Below are positions 38,045 through 45,845 of a stretch of 64,000 nt of DNA, one piece after another. The position numbers and the translations under genes are program-made. Each line of letters begins with the position of its first letter. Positions within the stretch are counted from its first letter, which is position 1. Below the pieces are notes generated by a model. That model was not told the DNA's origin, did not search any database, and saw nothing but the letters and a program-made list of their open reading frames with translations. The stretch is from Paenibacillus abyssi (GTDB lineage Bacteria; Bacillota; Bacilli; Paenibacillales; Paenibacillaceae), in NCBI RefSeq assembly GCF_014640295.1, contig NZ_BMGR01000017.1, positions 1 through 64,000 on the forward strand. Direction: 5' to 3'.

Positions 38045-38716
38045 TCAGCCTCCCTTGGCTAATTTCAGTTTTAGCTGCTGCAGCTCCAGCTCAATTGCTG
38101 ATTGCTGCCGGGCACCGGCTCCGATTGGAGCTGAAGCCGAGCGGCGCAGTTCGCGCAAGCTCCGTGCTTCGAGCTCCTGATCGTCCAGACGATCTTCCAG
38201 TCGGCGGAATAGTCCTTCAGGCTGATAACCTCCACCTTGCAAGCCGGAATGGCGATCATTCAATCGCTGCTGCAGCCTTAACGATTCCATGCGTGCGATA
38301 TAGAAATCACGTTTATCGGCGACCGTCCGGTACTCATTTTTCAGCTCACCCAAGCGTTCTTCCAGCTCTATCAGCGTCTGTTTGCTTTGTTCTATTAACT
38401 GCTTATATTGTGCCGCGCGCTCTTCATGCGTCGTTTTATCCACCAGTGCCATTCTCGCAAGCTCTTCCTCACCGGCTTTCAGAGCCGTGATCGCTTGCTG
38501 CTCCCGCCGATCCTTCTGCTGCTCTGCATCGAGCCACTGCCGTTTCAGCTGAATCGTATGTGTTGTGCATTGCTGGTACAACTGCTCCGCCTGAATTATC
38601 TCATCCCTTGTCGCTCCGAGGAAGCGGTCGATCAGCTTTACCGGATCCTCTGCCTTTTCCAACCGGTCATTCAATGCGGCAACCGTCATATCGCGAACTC
38701 TTCGTAATATACTCAT
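38045..38716 (-). CDS. PspA-family paralogue, divergent type (cassette A)
   Basis: A 223-residue helical protein with the PspA-like start SILRRVRDMTVAALNDRLEKAEDPVKLIDRFL, then long coiled coil rich in Gln, Arg and Glu. It is closer to its counterpart in cassette B (same start and the motif QAITALKAGEEELARMAL) than to the LiaH-type pspA in its own cassette. So two PspA subtypes existed before the cassette was duplicated. Starts at ATG 38716 after TTGGAGG. Confidence 0.88.
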   Translation of the reverse strand: MSILRRVRDMTVAALNDRLEKAEDPVKLIDRFLGATRDEIIQAEQLYQQCTTHTIQLKRQWLDAEQQKDRREQQAITALKAGEEELARMALVDKTTHEERAAQYKQLIEQSKQTLIELEERLGELKNEYRTVADKRDFYIARMESLRLQQRLNDRHSGLQGGGYQPEGLFRRLEDRLDDQELEARSLRELRRSASAPIGAGARQQSAIELELQQLKLKLAKGG

Positions 38717-38749
38717 CGTCTATCCTCCAACCCCTTATCTTCTCATCCG

Positions 38750-39043
38750 TTACCGGTATTTTCTTCGTGTTATTAACATCGAAATGCCCCACACCGCCAA
38801 ACCAATCGCCAGCAGGACAAAGATCAATTTCGATAATTTGACGAGCAGCAGGATCGCCCCAACGGCAATGAATAAACCGCCGATCAGCTTGCTGTTATTA
38901 CGCAGGCCAATGAATCCAATACCGATTAAAATCAGTGGGAATAGGAAGCTGATTACCGGTCCAAGCGAAATGCCCAGCAAGTGAAGCGCAATCCATACGC
39001 CGACTACCGTCAGCACAATCCCAAACGTTGTTCTTCCATTCAT
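38750..39043 (-). CDS. Small membrane protein, LiaI/LiaF-like transmembrane region (cassette A)
   Basis: A 97-residue protein with three to four short hydrophobic helices: FGIVLTVVGVWIALHLLGI, FLFPLILIGIGFIGLR and FIAVGAILLLVKLSKLIFVLLAI, then a basic tail. This pattern is that of LiaI and of the N-terminal membrane part of LiaF. The soluble C-terminal domain of LiaF, which inhibits LiaS, is absent. It is the first gene of cassette A and probably recruits the PspA proteins to the membrane. Confidence 0.82.
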   Translation of the reverse strand: MNGRTTFGIVLTVVGVWIALHLLGISLGPVISFLFPLILIGIGFIGLRNNSKLIGGLFIAVGAILLLVKLSKLIFVLLAIGLAVWGISMLITRRKYR

Positions 39044-39101
39044 TCTCTTGTTTCACCGCCTCTCGCCAATGTGTGATGTGTCGTCGTTTCCTTATGTACT
39101 T

Positions 39102-39170
39102 ATTGTAGAATGAATTGCCAATTGCCAAAACAGACCTGCGGCGGTTTTTCAACCTGGCTTTAGGTCGGGG
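39102..39170 (-). promoter_or_regulatory. Promoter and conserved activator element of cassette A
   Basis: Minus strand: -35 TTTTGG (39130-39125), 17-base spacer, -10 TACAAT (39107-39102). Upstream of the poor -35 lies a block of about 40 bases (39131-39170) containing CCGCCGCAGGTCTG. The 46 bases from the -35 through this block match cassette B at 41 positions. The arrangement fits a promoter that needs an activator bound next to the -35, most likely the response regulator encoded next door. Confidence 0.65.
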
Positions 39171-39260
39171 TTTGTGCCGACCTTGAGGCGGAGCTTGCCG
39201 GCCGGGAGTGATAATGGAGGTGCATGGAGGTATGGCGGGAGCATCCGGCTGGTCATGAAC

Positions 39261-39304
39261 AAGGCCGTCCCCTAAGCAGTTAATGCTGCTTAGGGAACGG
39301 CCTT
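39261..39304 (-). terminator. Terminator-like hairpin after the response regulator gene
   Basis: On the minus strand GGCCGTTCCCTAAGCAG pairs with CTGCTTAGGGGACGGCC, a long stem with a six-base loop, followed by TTGTTC. The T-tract is weak. It lies seven bases after the gene's stop. Confidence 0.65.
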
Positions 39305-39311
39305 CTATCGC

Positions 39312-39962
39312 TTACTCCGCTATTCCATTTTTATGTGCATAAATCGCTGCCTGGGTACGGTCTTCGACCTCCAGCTTGGCGAAGATATTGGTAATATGAT
39401 ATTTCACGGTTTTGATGCCGATAAACAATTCGTCCGCGATATCCTGATTGGACTTTCCTTGTGCGAGCCGGTGCAGGACATCCATTTCCCGCTCCGTCAG
39501 ATCCTCATGCAGCGCTTTTTGCGGAGCGACCTTCGGCTGGCGGAGCCGGTTCATCATCTTGGCCGCTACCTGCGACTCCAGAACGGACTGTCCCCGCGCC
39601 GCGGCACGGATCGCATCGGCAATCTCATTGGCTCTGGATGTCTTTAACAAATAACTGAACGCACCGGCCTCAATCACCGGATACATCTTACTGTCGTCGA
39701 TATAACTCGTGAGCACGATGACCTTGCATTCCGGGTAAAGCTCGAGCAGCTTCCTCGTTGTCTCGACCCCGTCCATTCCTTCCATGACCAGATCCATCAG
39801 CACAATATCCGGCTTGTAGGCTTGTGCCAGACGGATGCCTTCCTGCCCGTTGCTCGCTTCACCGACAACCTCAATTCCCTCTTCGGTATCAAGCACCGCT
39901 GCCAAGCCGATCCGCACCATCTCATGGTCATCGACCAGCAATACTTTAATCGGTTGTTCCAT
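39312..39962 (-). CDS. liaR: LiaR-like response regulator (NarL/FixJ family)
   Basis: A 216-residue regulator. The receiver domain has the acidic pair Asp11-Asp12, phospho-acceptor Asp57 (IVLMDLVM), Thr85 and Lys107. The C-terminal LuxR-type helix-turn-helix is at about 155-205 (LTEREMDVLHRLAQGKSNQDIADEL, KTVKYHITNIFAKL). The frame continues to 40067 inside the kinase gene, but the ATG at 39962, just after the kinase stop, gives the family N-terminus. The kinase partner is of the LiaS type and PspA genes flank both sides, so I infer it activates them on envelope stress. Confidence 0.88.
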   Translation of the reverse strand: MEQPIKVLLVDDHEMVRIGLAAVLDTEEGIEVVGEASNGQEGIRLAQAYKPDIVLMDLVMEGMDGVETTRKLLELYPECKVIVLTSYIDDSKMYPVIEAGAFSYLLKTSRANEIADAIRAAARGQSVLESQVAAKMMNRLRQPKVAPQKALHEDLTEREMDVLHRLAQGKSNQDIADELFIGIKTVKYHITNIFAKLEVEDRTQAAIYAHKNGIAE

Positions 39963-39966
39963 TCTG

Positions 39967-40962
39967 CTACCTGCTCCCCCTCTCATCCGCCATGGCCGGT
40001 ATCCAAATTTCGATCGTTGTCCCCCGGCCTGGAGCCGTAAGCAGCTGCAGCGCGCCGCCCAGCTCATTCACACGCTCTTCCATCGTTAATAATCCGTATG
40101 AGGTCTGATTCTTCGCTTCCAGATCAAAGCCGACCCCATTGTCGCGCAGCGTCAGACGAATCTGCTTGCCATATTGAAACAACCGGATTTCCATTGACGT
40201 TGCCCGGGCATGCCGGAGCGTATTAGAGAGCGCCTCCTGCACAATCCGAAACAGATGGTCCTCCGCGTCCGGCATGATCGCAATGACCGGATCGATATCC
40301 AGCGTAATCGCCATCGGCACCTTTTGCTTCAATTCTTCAATCAAGCTGTGCAGCGCTTGCGCTAAATTTTTGCCGTCCAGATGAATCGGACGCAGATGCA
40401 GGAGCAGCGCGCGCATCTCGGATTGCGCGACCGAGGCCATCTCCTCGATCAGCTCGACCTGTCTGCGCGCCCGCTCAAAATCTTTGTCGAGCGTACGGCC
40501 TACAGCAGTCGCTGTCATCGAGATGGCAAACAGCTGCTGGCTCACCGCGTCATGCAGCTCCCGGGCTAACCGCTGCCTCTCCTCGAGCACGGCGGAGAAC
40601 TTCACTTTCTCCGTCCATACCTGGTCCTCTTCCTCCTGGATTTCCGCTCCATCCGCTGAGCCTTCTGAGGAAGTTAAGGTAACAGCTCGTCTGCGCCGCT
40701 GCTGCTCCGTCAGCCGCTTGATCGTCTCCCGCAGCTTTAAGCGCTGCAAATAACTGTAGACCGCTCCTGCGGCCAAGGAGAGTCCGATGACCGACAAGCC
40801 TGCCGCTGCGGCAGGCCCCTGCAGTTGAAACCATTTAACATAGCCGGTACTCTGCAGCACCAGTACAAGCAGTCCGATAATAACGAGAAGCCACAGCACC
40901 GTCTCTGTCGTATTGCGGCGGGTTGGCTCACTCATCTTGCCGGCGGGCTTCTTGCCCTCCAT
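39967..40962 (-). CDS. liaS: LiaS-like sensor histidine kinase (HisKA_3)
   Basis: A 331-residue kinase with two membrane helices (about 21-38 and 50-72) enclosing a loop of only about a dozen residues, an intramembrane-sensing layout. A coiled linker follows. The H-box is ERQRLARELHDAVSQQLFAISM with His137, the N-box QEALSNTLRHA with Asn247, and the G-box DNGVGFD (274-280). The H-box resembles B. subtilis LiaS closely. The first 42 bases of the gene and its ribosome site are duplicated just upstream. It shares an operon with the regulator, four bases apart. Confidence 0.9.
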   Translation of the reverse strand: MEGKKPAGKMSEPTRRNTTETVLWLLVIIGLLVLVLQSTGYVKWFQLQGPAAAAGLSVIGLSLAAGAVYSYLQRLKLRETIKRLTEQQRRRRAVTLTSSEGSADGAEIQEEEDQVWTEKVKFSAVLEERQRLARELHDAVSQQLFAISMTATAVGRTLDKDFERARRQVELIEEMASVAQSEMRALLLHLRPIHLDGKNLAQALHSLIEELKQKVPMAITLDIDPVIAIMPDAEDHLFRIVQEALSNTLRHARATSMEIRLFQYGKQIRLTLRDNGVGFDLEAKNQTSYGLLTMEERVNELGGALQLLTAPGRGTTIEIWIPAMADERGSR

Positions 40963-41212
40963 GACCGCACTCCCCTTTCAAATCTATGTATGAAAACGAA
41001 CCGGTGTGCCAAATAGTTGCAGCATCCCGCTTATCCGATACCTAAATCGTTCTATCTCATCCATATGGTTGGCTCACTCATCTTGCCGGCGGGCTTCTTG
41101 CCCTCCATGACCGCACTCCCCTTTCAAATCTATGTATGAAAACGAACCGGTGTGCCAAATAGTTGCAGCATCCCGCTTATCCGATACCTAAATCGTTCTA
41201 TCTCATCCATAT
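40921..41212. repeat. Exact 146-bp tandem duplication covering the kinase gene start
   Basis: Bases 40921-41066 and 41067-41212 are identical over 146 bp with no mismatch. Each copy holds the region upstream of liaS, its ribosome site (AAAGGGGAG) and the first 14 codons. The lack of any difference points to a very recent event, or to an assembly artefact. Confidence 0.95.
41052..41108 (-). CDS. Short upstream ORF made by the duplication (18 codons)
   Basis: The upstream copy of the liaS start keeps its ATG and ribosome site. It reads the first 14 kinase residues (MEGKKPAGKMSEPT), then runs across the repeat junction into IWMR and a TAG. It would be translated ahead of the real kinase start at 40962 and may change its expression. 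Whether it matters is unknown; it is probably an accident of the duplication. Confidence 0.45.
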   Translation of the reverse strand: MEGKKPAGKMSEPTIWMR

Positions 41213-41231
41213 ATTAGGTTTATCGACAAAT

Positions 41232-41260
41232 ACACGGCGCTTCGTAAAGAAGCGCCGTAC
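41232..41260 (-). terminator. Hairpin after the pspA gene of cassette B
   Basis: ACGGCGCTTC-TTTAC-GAAGCGCCGT on the minus strand followed by GTATTTGTC. Strong stem, poor T-run; possibly a partial terminator that lowers read-through into liaSR. Confidence 0.6.
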
Positions 41261-41290
41261 AAATTCCCATGATATGATCACTCGAGCGAG

Positions 41291-41980
41291 TTACTCGGCG
41301 TTTGATGGAGGCGGCGTCAGCTTGGATTTAAGCGCTTGAAGCTGCTCATCCACTTTCATCTTTTTCTCGATATCTACCGCGCTTAGGCTTGGTTGGTGCG
41401 AATACATGCCGGGCGCACGCATAACATCCGCTTCAGCTTCCATCTGCATAATCTTCTCTTCCATCCGGTTGAAGCCGCGCGAGGCGCTGCCGCTCTCGAT
41501 CGAATGCGTCGTGCTCAGCTGTGACATTTGCTTCTTCGCCTTCGCCATTTGGGCACGTGCGGAAAGCTCGTTGCGTTTGTTGCGTAGCTGGTAGAACTCA
41601 TCCTTCATATCATGCAGCTGCTGCATCAGCTCATCCGCCTGCGCTTTGGCTTCCGCATGCAGATCGCTGTATTCCACCGTTTTTTGATCGAAGAATACTT
41701 TCTCTTCGAGCAGCTTGCGGGCCAGCTCCTCGTGACCGGAGCGCAGTGCTTGCTCAGCCTTGCTCTCGCGATCCATCGCGCTGCGCGCTGCTTCTTCATA
41801 ACGCTGTCTCATCCGGCGTTCATTGGCCATTTGCTTGGCCACCGTTACCTCGGCCTGGTGAATCTCAGCTTCCATATCCCGTAAATATTGATTTAACATG
41901 ACCACCGGATCTTCCATTTTATCCAACATCTCATGAAGCGATGCTTTTGTCATATCCTTCATCCGTTTAAAGATACCCAT
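41291..41980 (-). CDS. PspA/IM30-family protein (cassette B, LiaH-type)
   Basis: A 229-residue helical protein of the PspA/IM30 family with the start [20 protein letters not shown] and [18 protein letters not shown], followed by long coiled coil. Clear paralogue of the gene at 37110-37817. Last gene of cassette B, two bases after pspC, in the order membrane protein, PspA-like, PspC, PspA. Probably the effector that binds damaged membrane, by analogy with LiaH and PspA. Confidence 0.9.
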   Translation of the reverse strand: MGIFKRMKDMTKASLHEMLDKMEDPVVMLNQYLRDMEAEIHQAEVTVAKQMANERRMRQRYEEAARSAMDRESKAEQALRSGHEELARKLLEEKVFFDQKTVEYSDLHAEAKAQADELMQQLHDMKDEFYQLRNKRNELSARAQMAKAKKQMSQLSTTHSIESGSASRGFNRMEEKIMQMEAEADVMRAPGMYSHQPSLSAVDIEKKMKVDEQLQALKSKLTPPPSNAE

Positions 41981-41982
41981 AA

Positions 41983-42438
41983 TTAGTTATCTCCCTTCTC
42001 GTATTTCGCTAGTTTGGCGCGCAATTCATCGATTTCCCTGCGCAGCGCCTTCTTCTCGAGGTCTTCCATCATCGCGTCCAGATTGGACGATTCCGGCTTT
42101 GCCGGCCCGGCCTGCTGCGCTCCGCTCTGCCAGCTGTTCCAGCTTTGTCCGGCAGAGGGACCATGACCGGGATTATAGTAACCTTGGCTGTTCGAGCCAT
42201 ACTTGGAATTTCCATAACCGCTGCCTAAGCCTCCGCCGAAATCGTTGTAATATGGCGGTTCCTTCGGAACGACAAGACCTGCGAGAATGTAGACAAGAAT
42301 GAGCGCTCCGCTGGAGAAAATCACGGCCACAATGAACAGCACCCTGAGCAATGTGGCATCGATATTCATCATTTCGGCAACTCCGCCGCACAGGCCAAGC
42401 ACCTTCTTATCCCGTGTCGATCGGTATAGCTTCTTCAT
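41983..42438 (-). CDS. PspC-domain membrane protein (cassette B)
   Basis: A 151-residue protein. The PspC domain occupies residues 1-60 ([34 protein letters not shown]) with a membrane helix ([23 protein letters not shown]). A Gly/Asn/Ser/Tyr-rich linker and a C-terminal coiled segment ([20 protein letters not shown]) follow. In other bacteria PspC helps sense stress or recruit PspA. It starts seven bases after the PspA-like gene. Cassette A keeps only a broken copy. Confidence 0.9.
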   Translation of the reverse strand: MKKLYRSTRDKKVLGLCGGVAEMMNIDATLLRVLFIVAVIFSSGALILVYILAGLVVPKEPPYYNDFGGGLGSGYGNSKYGSNSQGYYNPGHGPSAGQSWNSWQSGAQQAGPAKPESSNLDAMMEDLEKKALRREIDELRAKLAKYEKGDN

Positions 42439-42445
42439 CTTGACG

Positions 42446-43132
42446 TCATCCTTCCTTCTCTAATTTCCTTTTCAACTGCTGCAGCTCACTCTCGATCAGC
42501 GACTGCACCGATGTACCGGCCTGCACCAGAAATTGTTGTCCTGCCCGGCGCAGATCGCGCATGCTTTTGGCTTCCAGCTCCATGTCGGTGATCCGGTCAT
42601 CGATCCTTCTGAACATGCCCTCCGGCTGCTGTGCGTGACCTTGACCCGCACCATGTCCGCCGCTGTATCTCGCGTTCATCCGCTGCTGCAGCCGCAAGGA
42701 CTCCATGCGTGCCGCGTAATATTCGCGTTTGTCGTAGACTGTCTGGTATTCGCTGCGCAGCTCGCGCAGTTGTTCCTCCAGGTCCGTGATGCTCTGTCTG
42801 CCTTGCTCGTACAGCTCTTTATACTGAGCCGCCCGCTGATCGTGGGATGCTTTCTCCTGCAGCGCCAGCCTTGCCAGGTTCTCTTCACCGGCTTTCAGAG
42901 CCGTTATCGCTTGCTGTTCGCGCTTTTCCCTTTGCTGCTCCGCTTGCAGCCACTGCATTTTCAAGTGGTTGCTGTGCGATGTATATTGCTGATAAAGCCG
43001 TTCCGTTTGAATGATGTCTTCTCTGGTCGACCATAAGAACTGATCGATCATTTTTACCGGATCCTCCGCTTTCTCCAATCGTTCATTTAACGTGGCGACC
43101 GTAATATCGCGTACCCGTCGAATCAAGCTCAT
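42446..43132 (-). CDS. PspA-family paralogue, divergent type (cassette B)
   Basis: A 228-residue helical protein starting SLIRRVRDITVATLNERLEKAEDPVKMIDQFLW, with coiled coils to about 160 and a Gly/His-rich bend (SGGHGAGQGHAQQ) before the last helix. Counterpart of 38045-38716. Start at ATG 43132 after GGAGG. The two PspA subtypes in one operon could form mixed polymers; that is inference. Confidence 0.88.
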   Translation of the reverse strand: MSLIRRVRDITVATLNERLEKAEDPVKMIDQFLWSTREDIIQTERLYQQYTSHSNHLKMQWLQAEQQREKREQQAITALKAGEENLARLALQEKASHDQRAAQYKELYEQGRQSITDLEEQLRELRSEYQTVYDKREYYAARMESLRLQQRMNARYSGGHGAGQGHAQQPEGMFRRIDDRITDMELEAKSMRDLRRAGQQFLVQAGTSVQSLIESELQQLKRKLEKEG

Positions 43133-43165
43133 CGTTTACCCTCCACATCTATATTCATTCGATGA

Positions 43166-43468
43166 TTAATATACTCTTTTGTCCCGTCTCAGCATTGAAA
43201 TGCCCCAGATCACCATGCCAACCGCCAGCAAGAAGAATATCAATCCGGACAGCTTCCCGAGCAGGACGACCAGTCCGATACCAAACAGGATGCCGCCAAT
43301 CAGCTTCTTATCGTTTTTAATGCCGACTACGCCAAGCCCCATTAAAATGAAGGGGAAGAGGAACCCGATAATCGCACCTAATGTCAGGCCGATAAATTTC
43401 AGTGCGATCAGTCCTCCGACAGCAATCAACACCACGCTTAAAAATGTTTTTCCGTTCATCCGCCTCAT
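43166..43468 (-). CDS. Small membrane protein, LiaI/LiaF-like transmembrane region (cassette B)
   Basis: A protein of about 100 residues, first gene of cassette B and paralogue of 38750-39043: FLSVVLIAVGGLIALKFIGL, GFLFPFILMGLGVVGIKNDKKLIGG and LVVLLGKLSGLIFFLLAVGMVIW, ending in a basic tail. The start could be ATG 43468 (MRRMNGKT) or ATG 43459 (MNGKT, aligning with cassette A but directly abutting a GAGGCGG). The open frame to 43489 is less likely. Confidence 0.8.
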   Translation of the reverse strand: MRRMNGKTFLSVVLIAVGGLIALKFIGLTLGAIIGFLFPFILMGLGVVGIKNDKKLIGGILFGIGLVVLLGKLSGLIFFLLAVGMVIWGISMLRRDKRVY

Positions 43469-43509
43469 CACCGCTTTCGTTGTTATCAACAGTTCAACCT
43501 TATGTCTTT

Positions 43510-43578
43510 ATTCTAGGTGTTTTCGAAGCTTTCCAAAACAGACCTGCGGCGGTTTTTGCACCTGGACTTAAGTCGGGG
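43510..43578 (-). promoter_or_regulatory. Promoter and conserved activator element of cassette B
   Basis: Minus strand: -35 TTTTGG (43538-43533), 17-base spacer, -10 TAGAAT (43515-43510), followed by a conserved ACATAAGG. The block upstream of the -35 (43539-43578) matches that of cassette A at nearly every base. It is a shared control element for both cassettes. Confidence 0.65.
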
Positions 43579-43637
43579 AGCGTGCAGAACCCTGGACCGG
43601 GGAGCCTTGCAAGAGCTCCAGCCAGCCTGTCTTCGAT

Positions 43638-43683
43638 AATAAAAAAGAGCGGTCTCCCAATCGATGCATGGAAGAGACCACTC
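43638..43683 (-). terminator. Terminator of tatC
   Basis: On the minus strand GAGTGGTCTC...GAGACCGCTC stem followed by TTTTTTATT, 20 bases after the tatC stop. Confidence 0.85.
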
Positions 43684-43702
43684 GGTGTTGTGATAATGCG
43701 GT

Positions 43703-44494
43703 TTACGTATTCTGCAGGCTGTTGAACTCTTCTTCCCATGCAGCGTCCTTCTCCAGCTGTTTACGGTAAACGATGGACGACAAGAAAACGCTGAATTCAT
43801 AGAGCAGGATAAGCGGTACCGCAACCATGAGATCGGATATGACATCCGGCGGTGTAATAAAAGTACCGATGACCACCATCAGAAAGTAGGCGAGCCGGCG
43901 CATCTTGCGAAGCCGCAGCGGATTCAGAATGCGCAGCTTGGTCAGGAACATAATGACTAAAGGAAGCTCGAACATTAATGAAATCGGAATAACGATGTTG
44001 AACAAAAAGCTGAAATATTGCACGACACCGTACGTTTCCACCAGCCCCAGACGCTCGGATACACTGGTTGTAAAATTGTAAGCCATCGGAAATACGACAA
44101 AATAAGAAAAGGCGAATCCCAGCAGCAGCATCAGCAGCGCAAACGGGATGTACCGAAGCGCGGCACCCTGCTCCTTTTCCTCAAGTGCCGGTTTCACAAA
44201 CGACCATACTTGAAATAAGGTAAACGGCAGCGCCAGCACCAATGCCACAATGAATGCAATCTTCATGTAAATCCCGATGCCGTCCCAATAGGAAAAGGTA
44301 TGCAGCGGCAGTCCATTCACAGGCTCTTGGGCCATTAGATAATTATAGACAGGGTTGGCTGCCACCAATCCGATGATCAGTCCGACAAACACGACAAGCA
44401 GTATCGCAATGAGCCGTTTTCGAAGCTCTCCGATATGCTCCAGAATCGGCATCAGATTTTCTTCCTTACCCTGCTTCTTCGCATCTTGTCCCAA
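43703..44494 (-). CDS. tatC: Sec-independent protein translocase TatC
   Basis: Core receptor of the twin-arginine translocase, which exports folded and often cofactor-bearing proteins. The 263-residue protein has six membrane helices, the signal-peptide-binding HIGELRKRL near the N-terminus, the FQVWSFVKPALEEKE loop and FITPPDVISDLMVAVPLILLYE. Starts at TTG 44494 after AAAGGAGG. It forms a TatAC unit with tatA just upstream, as in Bacillus, and lies next to molybdopterin genes. Confidence 0.95.
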   Translation of the reverse strand: MGQDAKKQGKEENLMPILEHIGELRKRLIAILLVVFVGLIIGLVAANPVYNYLMAQEPVNGLPLHTFSYWDGIGIYMKIAFIVALVLALPFTLFQVWSFVKPALEEKEQGAALRYIPFALLMLLLGFAFSYFVVFPMAYNFTTSVSERLGLVETYGVVQYFSFLFNIVIPISLMFELPLVIMFLTKLRILNPLRLRKMRRLAYFLMVVIGTFITPPDVISDLMVAVPLILLYEFSVFLSSIVYRKQLEKDAAWEEEFNSLQNT

Positions 44495-44536
44495 CCTGCA
44501 GCCTCCTTTTCATTCCATAAAAAAAGCGTATCCCGA

Positions 44537-44770
44537 TCAATCCGGAAGCCGCTTGTTTTTCGCTTGGTCCTCAGACTGACTCACATCGATCCGACTTGTA
44601 TCCTTGCGGTCCTGTTTGTCATCGTCATCCATAATGTCTTTGGCGCCGTTCTTGAACTCGCGCAGCGTGCGTCCAAACGCTCTGCCGAGCTCAGGCAGCT
44701 TGTTCGGGCCGAACAGCAGCAGCGCAACGATAACGAGCAGAACAACACCGGAAACACCTAATCCGCTCAT
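44537..44770 (-). CDS. tatA: Sec-independent protein translocase TatA
   Basis: Pore-forming Tat subunit. The 77-residue protein has a short N-terminal membrane helix (VSGVVLLVIVALLLFGPNKL), the hinge PELGRAFGRTLREFKNG amphipathic helix and an acidic disordered tail. Starts at ATG 44770 after GGAGGT. No tatB, as usual in Gram-positives where TatA serves both roles. Confidence 0.94.
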   Translation of the reverse strand: MSGLGVSGVVLLVIVALLLFGPNKLPELGRAFGRTLREFKNGAKDIMDDDDKQDRKDTSRIDVSQSEDQAKNKRLPD

Positions 44771-44816
44771 GGTTTACCTCCTTAATAATTAACTCTATAC
44801 TTCCTGACATAATGGA

Positions 44817-45845
44817 CTAACAGCCCAATAAACCTCCGTAACCCATCGTTACGATATCATCTCTGGTGATCGTGTCACCAGCCAGTATTCGCGGCAGCAG
44901 TACATCAAATGATGTATAGGGATCATGCATAACACAGCCAGGAAGCCCTAATATCGGCACGCCTTTCAAATAGCCCATCAACAGCATGGAACCCGGCAGC
45001 ATCGGTGTACCGTAGCTGACAACATCGGTGCCGGCCTCGCTGATTGCGGCGGGCGTCCGGTCGTCCGGATCAACGGACATACCTCCTGTTACGAGTATCA
45101 TATCATAACCGGCTGCAAGCAAGTAGTGTATTTCCTTGACAATTGTATGTCGGTCATCAGGTGCAAAACGCTGCTCGATCACCTCGGAGCCGTATTCGGC
45201 TGCCTTGCTGCGCACTGCCGGACCGAACTTATCCTGAATTCTGCCGCTGAATACCTCGCCGCCCGTTGTCAGCAGACCGATTCGAAACGGCTTGAACGGC
45301 CGGATGCTGAGCGGGCTTCTGCCGTCATGCTGCTCACGATACGCGGCTGCAAGCTTTTCCACCCCGGCAACCTTGCTCTCCTCCACGAATAACGGAATCA
45401 CGCGAGTGGACGCGATCGGATTCCCCGGCTTCACCACGGTGTGATTGCGCACAGTAGCCAACGCGATCTCGCCTAACCGGTTGATGGACTCGACCAGCGC
45501 ACCATCAATCTGGGCCAGCCCGAGCATCCCCGACTTCAGGCTGACTTTGCCCTCATGCGGTTCAGATAACGTGATCCCTTCTCCTGTAAAGGCCTGCGCC
45601 ATCCGCAGCGCCGCATCATCCTCATGAAGCTCGCCCTCGCCGAGCTCCATAATGTATATGTGTTCCTTGCCAATATCAAGAAGCTTCGGAATATCGGATT
45701 CGGTAACAATATGGCCTTTCTTAAATAAACGGCCCTTGAATTCGCCCGGGACGATTCGGGTGAGATCATGAGCAAGACGCATGCCGATGGCATCTTCCAC
45801 CCGGACTTCGGTTAATTTTGTTCCGCTCGTTTGTTTATTCATCAA
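44817..45845 (-). CDS. MoeA-like molybdopterin-binding protein
   Basis: A 342-residue protein with a MoCF-type molybdopterin-binding domain (RIGLLTTGGEVFSGRI, DMILVTGGMSVDPDDRTPAAI, LPGCVMHDPYTSFDVLLPRI) preceded by a distinct N-terminal region (EDAIGMRLAHDLTRI). It lacks the full MoeA domain set. Proteins of this type accompany mogA and moaC in Bacillota and probably handle MPT or Moco. Its start overlaps the mogA stop (ATGA), so the two are coupled. It is the second MoeA-related gene of the window. Confidence 0.82.
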   Translation of the reverse strand: MMNKQTSGTKLTEVRVEDAIGMRLAHDLTRIVPGEFKGRLFKKGHIVTESDIPKLLDIGKEHIYIMELGEGELHEDDAALRMAQAFTGEGITLSEPHEGKVSLKSGMLGLAQIDGALVESINRLGEIALATVRNHTVVKPGNPIASTRVIPLFVEESKVAGVEKLAAAYREQHDGRSPLSIRPFKPFRIGLLTTGGEVFSGRIQDKFGPAVRSKAAEYGSEVIEQRFAPDDRHTIVKEIHYLLAAGYDMILVTGGMSVDPDDRTPAAISEAGTDVVSYGTPMLPGSMLLMGYLKGVPILGLPGCVMHDPYTSFDVLLPRILAGDTITRDDIVTMGYGGLLGC

